Shown: positions 49,740 through 59,278, numbered from the stretch's first letter. The stretch: DNA of 64,000 bases from Prosapia bicincta (GCA_036971475.1 JBAIZL010000002.1:329428645-329492644), one strand, 5' to 3'. Notes: a model not told the origin generated them from the sequence alone. Made by a program: numbers and translations.

Positions 49740-49847
49740 TGAATCGAGCAGATCAATGACGGCCGAGTTAAATAGAACACTGGCTTCGTATTCTTCCACA
49801 AGTTGTCCATCTTGACCTTGAAGGTTGATCGCCAAATACAAGTTCAT
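49740..49847 (-). CDS. Exon-like ATG island inside the unc-13 intron (candidate alternative first coding exon)
   Basis: On the minus strand an ATG at 49847 opens exactly 36 codons (MNLYLAIN, GQDGQLVEEYEAS, FNSAVIDLLDS). They end at a strong consensus donor, tca|gtaagt, in phase 0. Base composition is GC-richer than the surroundings and the translation looks like ordinary globular protein. An in-frame TAA lies two codons upstream of the ATG and no acceptor is near, so it cannot be an ordinary internal exon. It could be a first coding exon. The next unc-13 exon (5327-5450) also starts in phase 0, so a fusion is frame-compatible. It may equally be a transposon-borne or captured exon. I do not recognise the peptide. 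Confidence 0.3.
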
Positions 49848-49904
49848 AAGTTAATTATGAAGGTGATAAAGAGTTAGAACAAATACTCTTTATATTGAAT
49901 ATGT

Positions 49905-50325
49905 AACAAGTAATACAAACAAAACTTTTTTTAAAGTCAATTTCTGCTTAGGTCAACAAACAAAATTGCATTATTAATTTTTATTAAATGATTACAATTA
50001 ATATAAATAAAGTAACATGCGTATGCGTTAAAACAGGCGTTCTACCAAATAACCTATTACAATAAATCAGCTGTTTTATAAAATCATGTTATCACTAATA
50101 ATAAGTCAAATAGGACAAAATAATTATATTGCGTAGCTTGCCAATTTTGTACAATGTCTTCTCCCATTTAAAACTAAAATAGTCATTTACATTTAATTAT
50201 TGAATTATTATTTGACAAAACTGTATTAACATGAGGTTTTAAAAAAATCCACTACACGTTTTAAAAAATATGTTGGAACTAAATGGATGAATAAAAGGTA
50301 TTTTATTAACGATTAAAATTCGATA
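49905..50325 (+). repeat. Interspersed repeat family, copy 3
   Basis: This parallels 42655-43085 block by block (aacaaaactttttttaaagt, tatgcgttaaaacagg, ttatattgcgtagcttgcc, ggtattttattaacgattaa), and is followed at once by a GT microsatellite. The third copy, in reverse orientation, is at 6190-6560. Confidence 0.7.
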
Positions 50326-50329
50326 TATT

Positions 50330-50364
50330 TGTGGGTGTGTGTGTGTGTGTGTGTGTGTATGTAT

Positions 50365-50398
<34 letters not shown>
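50330..50398 (+). repeat. (GT)n microsatellite
   Basis: A GT run interrupted by atgtatg near 50358. It is followed by TA-rich bases into which the pogo-like element inserted. The cysteine/valine frame across it is an artefact. Confidence 0.97.
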
Positions 50399-50400
<2 letters not shown>

Positions 50401-50420
50401 ATTATATATAATTATATATA

Positions 50421-51597
50421 CAGTAAACTCCCGATTATCCGTGGGCGGATTAACCGGTTTGCGAATTATCCGGGGCCTGCTATTGTTTTACAAATATCCA
50501 ATTTTTATTCCAATCAGATTCATTAATGTTTTTTTAACCACTCAACGCGGCATAATATCCGGTAAAAACAACGATCATAAAAATAAACTATAAGCTATCT
50601 CAATTAACGCAAGGATAAACGATAACTGTTCTGTTAGACTGAATGAACTAACTGGAGTTGGGAACAGACTACTGTATATAAGAGACAATGACAAAATGCT
50701 TGGACGCCCGAAAACCTTATGTGTATCATAAGATTGTAAACAAATGTCAGCTAATCTCGGTTATATATAGTCTAGGACGTGGCATACGCATTATCCATGT
50801 TTATCATCATATACATTATCGATCTTTATGGCTTTGTGCCACACGTAGAAACAAACATTCCGAGTTGAACGTTGAGTGGTTATTATTACTAAAATAAGTA
50901 GTAGGTAGTTTGAATTTTTATGCGTTATTTTTATTTCTCTGTCTTTTTTATTGAATTTTATTTTTTGTCATGCAGTATTTTATCATTTGCATTAGTTGAT
51001 ATTTTATGTAAATTTCCTTTTTTTGTTATAAACCAATAAATAAAACAACATTTTATTGTATAATGCACTGTTTTAATATCCCAAATAAACCTGTATATGG
51101 TAGAAATAAATTTTTTGAGATGAAAACCACGGACACAATAATTAGAGCAAGACGACTCTTCACTGTGCGACAAAATGGTTCTTAAGGAACTTAGATCGCA
51201 CTTTAAAGCTAAATCAATGCTCACAAAAAAGAGACGAAAGTGACAGATTTTTTTGTTAAAAAGTTAAAGTATTATGTGTAAAGGAAATTACATATGTACA
51301 TACATACTTACTTTTGACATATACTTATGTACGTATTGTAAATAGTTAGACATATAAATGTAGGCTACATGTTATAATCTGTCAAATACATCGACATTTT
51401 AAATTATTTTCTGTATTTATTTTGTCCTCTGAAGATTATTTGTGAATTGCATTAACCGGGATCATTATTTGTGTAACTTATGGTATAATAATCGATTATC
51501 GATCGTTTTGCGTATTCTTTGTTCATAGCGGATTATCCGGGGAATTCGTTATCCGGCGTTGCCGGGCCACCCTATTCCACGGATAATCGGGAGTTTA

Positions 51598-51600
<3 letters not shown>
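50421..51600 (+). mobile_element. Pogo/Tigger-type DNA transposon, 1180 bp, intact ends
   Basis: Both ends carry the same inverted repeat of 24 bases, beginning cagtaaactcccgattatcc. The element is flanked by TA on each side within a TA run, as expected for TA target-site duplication. The attatccg motif recurs just inside each end (50465, 51533 and others), as expected of transposase-binding subterminal repeats. The interior is very AT-rich and holds only a transposase tail at 51145-51281, so it is non-autonomous. Confidence 0.88.
51145..51281 (+). pseudogene. Tail of a pogo/Tigger transposase (frameshifted)
   Basis: The plus frame reads EQDDSSLCDKMVLKELRSHF, then KSMLTKKRRK. A one-base shift in an A run leads to KVTDFFVKK and a stop at 51279-51281. 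An ending of the type L-K-LR---A--K then K-TDFF is typical of pogo/Tigger transposases. Nothing of the CENP-B-like DNA-binding or DDE domains can be read, so this is the remaining 3' end of an internally deleted copy. The assignment is supported mainly by the terminal repeats. Confidence 0.45.

Positions 51601-51668
<68 letters not shown>
51601..51668. repeat. (TA)n microsatellite between two transposons
   Basis: A pure TA run lying between the right end of the pogo-like element and the 3' terminus of the Helitron. Both elements target TA/AT sequences, so the run probably served as target for both. Confidence 0.97.
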
Positions 51669-51669
<1 letters not shown>

Positions 51670-51679
51670 TAGCGTTACC

Positions 51680-51697
51680 GGCGCACGTTGCTGCGCC
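51680..51697 (-). terminator. Helitron 3'-terminal hairpin
   Basis: A perfect 6-bp GC-rich stem with a 6-base loop, placed 8 bases before the CTAG end on the minus strand. In Helitrons this hairpin is thought to signal the end of rolling-circle replication; it is not a transcription terminator. Confidence 0.85.
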
Positions 51698-51780
51698 CTA
51701 AATCAGAATGTTTGCGATTAGAAAAGCAAATCAAACATCTAAATAATTATATTTCATTTACTGCAATGCTACAGGGTAGA

Positions 51781-52080
51781 CAATGTTTTTCTTCATTTAA
51801 TTAGGTGTATAAACATATAAATTTTAAGTGTCCTAAAACGTGAGAATACAACATATAATTATCCGTAGTAAAAGCTCGAATGTTATAAATTTGATCCAGT
51901 AATGGTAAATGATTGTTCTTGTGCCTTGTTTATGGTTATTGCGAATACAAGTTGCAAAGGAAATTGTAGTCGTTTGAAATCAATAGTTGGATCTGATGAA
52001 ATCATCGGTATTCATGGAGTTAAGACCATCTCTCCTGTGAGCTTGCCACCTCTCATTTCTACCCAGATCAAGTTGTAGCA
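51781..52080 (-). pseudogene. PIF1-like helicase of the Helitron, C-terminal relic
   Basis: Helitron RepHel proteins join a Rep endonuclease to a PIF1 helicase. The minus strand reads GGKLTGEMVLTP, a stop, then IPMISSDPTIDFKRLQFPLQ, LVFAITINKAQEQSF (the family motif is AFAMTINKSQGQT), and further on LYVVFSRFRTLKI (family LYVA-SRV). These are helicase motifs V-VI and the closing segment, in order. Stops at 51996 and 51876 and in the closing segment, plus substitutions such as SQGQ to AQEQ, show it is dead. Confidence 0.85.
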
Positions 52081-52169
52081 TTAATTTTTACATAATGTTT
52101 ATAATTTTTTAAAATTAAATTTAGTAACTCTAGTATAGATTTAGATTTTAAGATTAGACTTATAGAAGG

Positions 52170-53332
52170 CTGTACACTGAACGATCCTAAGCCTCTGGAG
52201 CGGAGCCCTGTGGATGGATTTACATCAAACCACACACGAATTAACCTGGGATTATGTTACAAAATCCTTCCAAATTTCATTATCTTCTGTTCAGCGGTTT
52301 AAGCATTCATAAGACATTACATACAAACATATATACATACATCGGTTTTTGAACAATCCCAAGCCTGTGGGGCGGAGTCCTGTGATTGGATCTACACCAA
52401 ACTTCACATGAACCATCCTGAGAGTATGTTAAACAAACCCTTTAAATTTTATCAACTTCTGTGTAGCTGTTTAGGCGTTCATTAGATATATACAACACAT
52501 ATACATATATACTATGGTTTTTGAACCATCCTAGAAATCTGGGGCGGAGGACTGTGGATGGATCTACACCAAAATTAACACGAATAATCCTGGGAATACG
52601 TTATACAATTTCTCCAAATTTCATTAACTTATGTTTTGCGGTTTAGACGTTCGTAACACATATACATAAACACATATATACAGACATCGGTTTTTAAACC
52701 ATCCTAAGCCTCTGGGGCGGAGCCCTATGGGTGGATCTACACCAAACGTCATCAAACCATCTTGAGAATAGGTTAAACAAACCCTTCAAATTATATTAAC
52801 TTCTGTGTAGCGGTTTAGGCGTTCATTAGATATATACAACACATATACATATATACTATGGTTTTTAAACCATACTAGAAATCTGGGGCGGAGGACTGTG
52901 GATGGATCTACACCAAAATTAACACGAATAATCCTGGGAATACGTTAAACAATTTCTCCAAATTTCATTAACTTATGTTTTGCGGTTTAGACGTTCGTAA
53001 CACATATACATACACACATATATACAGACATCGGTTTTTAAACCATCCTAAGCCTCTGGGGTGGAGCCCTATGGATGGATCTATACCAAACGTCACCAAA
53101 CCATCTTGAGAATAGGTTAAACAAACCCTTCAAATTATATTAACTTCTGTATAGCGGTTTAGGCGTTCATAAGATACATACATATATACATCAGTTTTTG
53201 AACCTTCCTAAGCCTCTGGGGGGGCCCTATGTATGGATCTACACTAAACTTTACACGAACCATCCTGGGAATATGTTGAATAACCCCTTTAAATTTCATT
53301 AACTTATGTTCAGGGTTGAGGTGATCATATCA

Positions 53333-53376
<44 letters not shown>

Positions 53377-54180
53377 CCTACCCACGCACGCACGCACGAA
53401 CACAAACACACACACACACACACACACACAAAATCTATGAAATTTAGAGGCATTGTTTGACATATTCCCAGGATAGGTCTTTTGAGGTTTGTTGTAGATC
53501 CATACACAGGGCAACATATTCAGTTTATTATATCAGTTCAGTAAATGTATACATCAGTTCTAGAACCATCATAAGCCTCTGGGGTGGGACCCTTGGAATG
53601 AATGTACACCTTCACAAAATCCCATCCCGAAAATATGTTAACCAATCTCTCCAAATGTCATTAAAATGTTTGGTGGGTTAGGCGTTCGTAAGATATAAAC
53701 ATACATACATACATCGGTTTTTGAACCAACCTAAGCCTCTGGGGCAGAGCCCTGTGGATGGATCCACACCAAACCTCAAACGACCTATTCTTGGAATATG
53801 TCAAACAATGCCTCTAAATTTCATAAATTTCTGTTCAGCAGTTTAGGCGCCCATAAGATACAAACATCAGTTTTTGAACCACCTTAAGCCTCTGGGGTGG
53901 AGCCCTGTTGATGAATCTGCACTAAACTTCACATGAACCGTCCTGTTAAATTTCATTAACTTCTGTTCAGCGATTTTGGCGTTCATAAGACACATACATA
54001 CTCACATACATACAACGGTTTTTAGACCATCCTAACCTCTGGGGCGGAGCCCTGACGATGGATTTTCACCAAACTTCACAGGAACCATTTTGGGAATATG
54101 TTACACAAACTCTCCAAATGTTATCAACTTCTGTTCAGCTGTTTAGGCGTCTATAACATACATACAAACACACAAACATT
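52170..54180 (+). repeat. Tandem repeats inside the Helitron, about 160-185-bp units
   Basis: About eleven copies of a unit containing cggtttttgaaccatcctaa, gcctctggggcggagccctg, tggatggatctacacc and a gcggtttaggcgttcataag segment followed by a cata-rich spacer. A two-unit block is duplicated with a 344-bp offset (actatggttt at 52511 and 52855). On the minus strand each unit resembles the 5' subterminal region of insect Helitrons (cgctgaacagaagttaatga), so the 5' end seems to have been multiplied. Confidence 0.9.
53331..53431. repeat. (CGCA)n and (CA)n microsatellite
   Basis: A CGCA tetranucleotide run (about 53331-53398) followed by a CA run. It occupies the spacer position of one Helitron-internal unit, where other units have catacata, so it probably arose from that spacer. 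Confidence 0.95.
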
Positions 54181-54198
54181 CATTTTTATAGATATAGA

Positions 54199-55640
54199 AG
54201 AAGAAGTTAAGAAGATTGTGAACTAATGGAAAGAATAGAAAAATTGAAGATAAAGATGTCTGTTCCCTGTTGAGCGTGAATAGAAATAAAAGATGTTCTG
54301 CACCATAAAGTGGTGGGGGAGCTTATATTAAAAACTAAGAAGTATTTCGAACTGAGATCTGAACGCAATCTATCGGCTATTAGCTAAGGTGTGAGCAGAC
54401 ACGTCAGTCCTGTCCAGTAGCTTCCTTGCGAACCTATTCCATATCGCATATTACATCGCACGCAGAACGAGGTTTAGGCGATACGACAACCTACCAGGGG
54501 TTGAGCTATACTCAATTATAGATATGTATTCCTCTCTTGAGAACATTCTAGGGTCCAACGGCCTTCTGACAGTGTTGTTCCACTCCCTCAGTCTCCACAA
54601 GTAGACGTGACCAGCAGACTGTAAGTACCGTACGCGCCAAAATAAACAGTACTGAAACTGAATCAGCTGTAGTTGCCTTATCGATCAGCTGTACCTGCTT
54701 TTGATGGTTATCACATATTGTACGTCCTGACAGTGTTGTACAGAGCCACAGCATAGTAAGCGTGTAACCATTTGATGCGCTCTCAATGAGAGTTAAAACT
54801 GGTCCATAATTTGTTGAAGACAATAATGAAAATCCTCGTACTGTAATTTGGGACCGTTATAGTAATTCTTGGTCGTTATATAGGAGACCTCAGGAGATTT
54901 CACTGTGCCCGAAGCCTGCCCTTTCAATCACAATGGTTTCAGTAAGATGGCGCAGCCTGCCACACTGCCTTAAACAACATTCCTTTTCTACAGGAAAACC
55001 GCTTCATCTCCCTTAGAACAAACTTTCCTCACCCATTCCAATTCCCCAATCTTACACCACCTAAAGCCTACGTCTGGGGAACGATGAAGAAGAAGATTTT
55101 CCGTGATGACCAACCAACCACCATCTTCCACCTATAGGTTAAAATAACCATATGTGTAACTAGCATGAAACAACCCCTCTTCATCAAATTGATACATATT
55201 CTTCAAGAATGGTACGAGTGTTCCCTTAAATTGAACGGAGGTCGTACAGAAAGTCTTTATACCCGAGTCTAACCTATTTAGCTTCTTGTTACTCGTATGT
55301 GTTTGTAAAACTATGAAAATCAAATAAAATGTAATATTCCAACTGTTCAGTACTTTATTTTGGCTCACACGGTATTTGGGCTCTGCGGTGACTGAAAGTC
55401 ATCTAGCTACCCTACTGGGCCACCCTTTTATGTGCTTTGTAAAAAATGGCATCTTGTGCTCGCATCAACCGTCTTACGAAATGAAACAATACTTTCGCTG
55501 AAATAGGCAGCCTATGTCAATTTACTTAAAGGGTTTGTAGCTATATGCATAGTAAATAATATACAAAAACATATAGCCAGAAATATGTTTATTATAGTCT
55601 TATGTACATTTCGGTTACCAAGTAACCCTCTCCAGAGACT
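54199..55640. other. unc-13: Intron sequence; possible DDE-transposase scrap
   Basis: No confirmed gene. The plus strand at about 55035-55130 reads FPNLTPPKAYVWGTMKKKIF, which recalls the SPDLTP--FFLWG-LK motif of IS630/mariner-type transposases. The similarity is short and I would not rely on it. The minus frames at 54548-54823 and 55132-55368 are not recognised. Confidence 0.25.
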
Positions 55641-55644
55641 AACT

Positions 55645-55797
55645 GGCTAACTCCACACAGTTCCCTTACTTATGACGAAGCAAACTTCTTACTACTACCC
55701 AGAACGCCGAGGCCACTCTTCTTAAAAAAGCGCGCCCACGGTTCTGGGCGGGGGCAAGAAGTTTGGTTCATCATAATTGTGTAGTTAGCCAGTAGGC
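55645..55797. repeat. Imperfect fold-back element of about 150 bp
   Basis: actggctaactccacac (about 55648) mirrors gtgtagttagccagt (to about 55795). Further inside, aaacttcttac then cccagaacgccg mirrors cggttctgggcg then caagaagtttgg. The arms of about 65 bases fold into an imperfect hairpin around a GC-rich tip (cgcgccc). It resembles a small MITE. No transposase is present. Confidence 0.7.
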
Positions 55798-55984
55798 AGT
55801 GTCATGTCGCTGAGGATGCTTACTTGGTACAGCATCTAGTAGTAGGACTAGAGTACAAATATTTGTGTTTAGAGGTTTTTCTGTATTATTTATTAATAAT
55901 AAACCATAGTAAATTATTCCAAGTAATTAGTGACACATAGTGGTTGTAGCCACAGAGACGTACAATAAGATCCTTTCTCCGGCG

Positions 55985-56284
55985 TTATTTCTGTGAAGTG
56001 TTCACTGTGGCTCTACTTTTGACCTTTGGCCTGTAATATGATTTTGGTTGTTTTTGCAATCCAAACCTAGTGAAGAGCTTCCATGTAACACCGGTTGAGC
56101 GACGCAACTGCAGCCGTGCTTGGGTGTGCGCACGACGAGGCTGTAAACGTCGAATATTTCTGACACATTGTATTGTACAATCTTCATAAAAATAATGCAT
56201 TTCAGTGACTTGAGCATGCAACAACTGAACAAAAAACAAAACTGTCATGCTGGCAAACAAAACACTGAGTGACGTGTGCAACAT
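55985..56284 (-). CDS. Open frame with signal-peptide-like start, unknown
   Basis: A 99-codon frame begins MLHTSLSVLFASMTVLFFVQ then LLHAQ, a plausible signal peptide with a hydrophobic core and AQ end. It is followed by a short acidic/aromatic stretch with two Cys (EDCTIQC) and a strongly basic C-terminal half. I recognise no family. It is intronic, on the unc-13 sense strand, and no splice sites or promoter stand out, so chance is likely. Confidence 0.15.
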   Translation of the reverse strand: MLHTSLSVLFASMTVLFFVQLLHAQVTEMHYFYEDCTIQCVRNIRRLQPRRAHTQARLQLRRSTGVTWKLFTRFGLQKQPKSYYRPKVKSRATVNTSQK

Positions 56285-56689
56285 AAAGAACAGCTTGCTG
56301 TATACATCTTAGTTACGCTCCGGGCGATGGACGTTAATAAACTCGCATTACTGGTATGTATGTTGCATGTCAGTGAAGCTGTGGAATGCAGTGTAAATGA
56401 CAGCTTAGCTACGTCACAAACTTCAGATTCTATTGTTCCCGCTTTTTAATTAAAACACTAATTCCTATATACTACTGACTTCCCAAAGGTAGAACTTACT
56501 TGGAAATACCTTACGTACTCTCAAGGCCATACTCCTGGCCTCACGAAAGGGATATCTCCCGAAACGGTTTTTCTTACCATACCAAAGTATGTGCTCATAG
56601 ATGAAACGCTCTACACAGCAGACTATTCATTGCTCTTACAACTTGTACAAATACTCCTACTTTGTGCCGAGTATCCCCGATACCAGAGA

Positions 56690-56960
56690 CGTAGCCATAG
56701 TGATGGTTTTGAGCGATGATTTGGGGGGAGGGGGTAAGGTCAAAGGAAAAACCTTCCTGGGGAGATTTTGAACATTTTTATCTTTAGAAATAATATTTTT
56801 GTGCTATTTTGCCACTTAAAATTATTCAACTGCTGGGTCGTCAGGAAACTGTTTTGCTAGAAACCTAGCGCTGTTTTATAAGTTAATATTTTTTGCTAAA
56901 ACTGATTGGTGTTGGGGGGGCACGCGCCCCCTGTACCCTCCCCTGGCTACACTTCTGCCC
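56690..56960. mobile_element. Possible MITE with GTAGCCA ends
   Basis: gtagcca near 56695 and tggctac near 56944 form an inverted pair. Just inside each lies a G-rich (ggggggagggggt) or C-rich (ccctgtaccctcccc) segment. Such cgtagccaggggg ends are common in insect hAT-like MITEs. The terminal match is short and no target duplication was established. Confidence 0.35.
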
Positions 56961-57099
56961 GACACCACTATCCCTTGAAGTGCCTAATGCTAAAGTTCTG
57001 TAGACAAAGAAGAGATTGGAGCAGGACAATGTGATACCAGGTTCGGCAAAGAGTACTCGTGACACCTTAAAATATGTAAAATGACGATAAAAACTTGAC

Positions 57100-58188
57100 A
57101 ACCCCAAAACATGTGTGTTTTAAATAAAATAATCCGTTCACTTTTTACAAAGCCATTTCACTTCAGGCTAAGCCCCGAGGGTAGCGTCCTTTATGTCACC
57201 CTGTCAGGTCCGTAAAGAGGGCAATCTCGGTTGCCCCGTGAAACGACAATAAAACAGCAAATATGGTTAAATTACTTGACGTTAGATTTGATGAATACGT
57301 TACTGCCTATTTGATGGCCGGGCGATTGAATATTCCCTTTTACACGATACAAACAGGTTGAGATAAACACAGCGTCATCGTTCAAGTTTTTATCAACTTA
57401 ATTCGATTTATACTCAACTCCGTATAAATTCAATTTATACACTCTCAAAACGTTTAGAGTTTTACTCTGTTAATTAAATTTACTGTAAGTTAGTAGATAA
57501 ATTTTCATAGGTATTTTAATCTAAGCGGGTAATTTTATAGAAAGAAGCACTTTCGCTGATAGTTCAGAATATAATCTGGTTAAATGTGTGTAGAGCGCGT
57601 TGCAGGCAACAAGGGGCCACGTTGCCATGGAAACAAAGCAATCGTCAAACATAGCTGCAGTTTTTGTCGAGAAGAAAAAGGTTATTTCAATACGAAAACT
57701 ATAGCGAAGGCGACGCAAGATAGCGACACAGGACTCTCGTCTTACAGGCAAAGTATCCTGTAAACGATCATACATATATGTAATTTATCTGCCCCAAAAT
57801 ACTTGACAGTTACTATCAAAATACTTCAAATGCTTTTCAAATTATAAGGCCACTTGACCTAATAAACATCAGACGGTATTAAAACTAAAAACGCCTTCAC
57901 AAACGGCCTTGAAATGCCCACGGTAAAATCACGTGACAAACCAAACCCCTCCCACTTTGTGACGTAACACGCACTTCTTTCCGTGTAATTATCCCAACTA
58001 CTTACTAATTATTTATATTTCCAATTTAGTGTTCGTGCAAATCCCTTGTGCTTTTTTTTATAATATGCTAATACTATATTTTCTTTATCAAATTGAAATG
58101 TTAATTTTAGAAACGATGTCGGAGTGGAACGGGAAAGTTTATTGTTTATATATACTCGTATCCGTTCATGTGTGCGTGTGTGTTTATA

Positions 58189-58195
<7 letters not shown>
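57100..58195. other. unc-13: Intron sequence with an RFX-like site
   Basis: Mixed composition, without a recognised gene. A minus open frame of 84 codons at 57521-57775 overlaps the X-box-like palindrome at 57621-57634 and is not recognised. Confidence 0.4.
57621..57634. promoter_or_regulatory. RFX X-box-like site
   Basis: GTTGCCATGGAAAC fits the X-box dyad (GTTNCC AT GGNAAC) closely. RFX factors act in ciliated sensory neurons. In the intron of a neuronal gene it could be an enhancer element, but one short match is weak evidence. Confidence 0.3.

Positions 58196-58242
<47 letters not shown>
58196..58242. repeat. (TA)n microsatellite
   Basis: A TA run at the end of a Penelope family 2 fragment; the same association is seen at 38621, 40681 and 60282. 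Confidence 0.95.
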
Positions 58243-58243
<1 letters not shown>

Positions 58244-58245
58244 AA

Positions 58246-58780
58246 CAACCGAGAATATTCAAATACAGTAAAAGGTTTATTAATTTTTATTATTCAAAGC
58301 TTTTCGTTGGCAAACAGTTTCAAGATTATCAAATACAGTATATCGTATTACCGTTAGCATCATTGTTGTCAACATTTATTACAATATAGCCAAGTTTATC
58401 TTGTTGCTGTAACGATATAGACATTGGATATGGTATCACATTTGAATCGTATTTGCGTTTCTTCATATATGTTCATTCTTAATTCTTTATTAATTTCTTA
58501 TATAAATTTCATATTTTTTATACTTATAAATTTGTGCTTATTAGGGCCCTATTAACTTTACGACATCAAAATAAATTTGGCAATAATGTAATAAATTTGG
58601 CAACAACCGTGTACAAATGCCAAATCTAATCTAATCTCTAATCCAACATATGTTTTATAACTTGCATTATTGCATTATTTATTTCTGATGATCTTGAAAC
58701 TACATGCCAACGAAAAGCTTTGAATAAAGAAAATTATTAATTAATTGTTGTATTTGTATGTGTTCTCAGTTGTTTTATAT
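58246..58780. mobile_element. Two Penelope family 2 3'-end fragments, head-to-head
   Basis: 58246-58545 is the minus-oriented 3' region: tattcaaagcttttcgttgg, then ttgttgctgtaacgatatag, then tttcttatataaatttcata, corresponding to 40735-41060. 58640-58780 is a plus-oriented tail with tctgatgat at 58683 and caacgaaaagctttgaata. Both lack coding capacity apart from the decayed VTA codons before the stop. The hammerhead-like stem is disrupted in both. Confidence 0.7.
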
Positions 58781-58806
58781 GTTAATATAGAAGGAAAGAT
58801 GTTTTA

Positions 58807-58811
<5 letters not shown>

Positions 58812-58856
<45 letters not shown>
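58812..58856. repeat. (TA)n microsatellite
   Basis: A TA run about 300 bases downstream (in gene direction) of the unc-13 donor at 59160. Confidence 0.95.
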
Positions 58857-58860
<4 letters not shown>

Positions 58861-59160
58861 AGGGTACAAGGGTGATAGGGACATGTAGATAGGTAAAGAA
58901 GCACATGCTCTGCCCATTCATACGCGCTACTACGTTTATGTACGATGAATAAACATAAGGGACAAAATCACTATATCCAATATTAGAGAAGATACAAAAT
59001 ATTGATATTCATCCAAACAGAAAAAACCTCTCTGGGTATTTGGCTGACACACCATTTCCCCATACTAATCCGAACCTCGTTTATCCGGACTATACAGCAA
59101 GCTACGAAAACACAAAGAACATAAATGTGCATGGTGTAAGCTGACCTTGTAGGCAGTTAC

Positions 59161-59278
59161 CTCGCTGGAGTAGTGGACGGCCGGAAGTGGGAGCCAATGG
59201 TAGCCCAAGGCACGGTCCCAGATCATACCTTTGCTCCACACCTCTATCAGCAAGCCAGTGTTGACGTCATTCGTTTCG
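59161..59278 (-). CDS. unc-13: unc-13 exon encoding the middle of the N-terminal C2 domain
   Basis: This 118-bp exon has one base completing a split codon and 39 full codons. It reads ETNDVNTGLLIEVWSKGMIW, then DRALGYHWLPL and HYSSE. In Munc13 the matching segment is F-E-N--L--GL-VEVW-KG-IWD then G--WIPL and NEEGPGEW. The split first codon (NN|C) is compatible with the family Phe before Glu. The acceptor is tgtctgttccag|C and the donor is GAG|gtaact. It ends in phase 0 and leads directly into the exon at 5327-5450. No stop or frameshift is present. The preceding exon, which should encode the start of the C2 domain, is not found in 59279-64000. Confidence 0.88.

Larger units (their letters stand above)
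51669..54198 (-). mobile_element. Helitron rolling-circle transposon, minus orientation, mostly decayed
   Basis: The minus-strand 3' end is a 6-bp-stem hairpin (ggcgca at 51680-51685 with tgcgcc at 51692-51697), an 8-base spacer and CTAG, followed by T. This is the canonical Helitron terminus and host T. The proposed 5' end, TCTATATCTATAAAAATG at 54198-54181, resembles known insect Helitron 5' ends; the exact base is uncertain. A PIF1-type helicase relic lies next to the 3' end. The rest of the coding region has been replaced by tandem repeats (52170-54180). Confidence 0.82.
5451..59160 (-). other. unc-13: Giant intron of unc-13, about 53.7 kb, filled with satellites and transposon relics
   Basis: The two flanking exons encode adjacent residues of the same C2 domain, are on the same strand in the right order, and meet in phase 0. 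The 5' splice site on the minus strand is gag|gtaact at 59161/59160, and the 3' splice site is ttgtttgcag at 5451-5460. Tandem repeats (154, 62, 476 and 92 bp units, and the Helitron-internal repeats) account for roughly 31 kb, over half of it. I see no further constitutive exon inside, and none is required by the protein. Confidence 0.82.

Noticed and set aside
51119..51224. Minus-strand 88-codon frame at 50958-51224
   Set aside because: It lies antisense to the pogo/Tigger transposase tail and shows no family features.
55020..55135. IS630/mariner-type transposase motif (LTPPKAYVWGTMKKK)
   Set aside because: The similarity is limited to a few residues with no flanking motif or terminal repeats, so I do not list it as a transposase.
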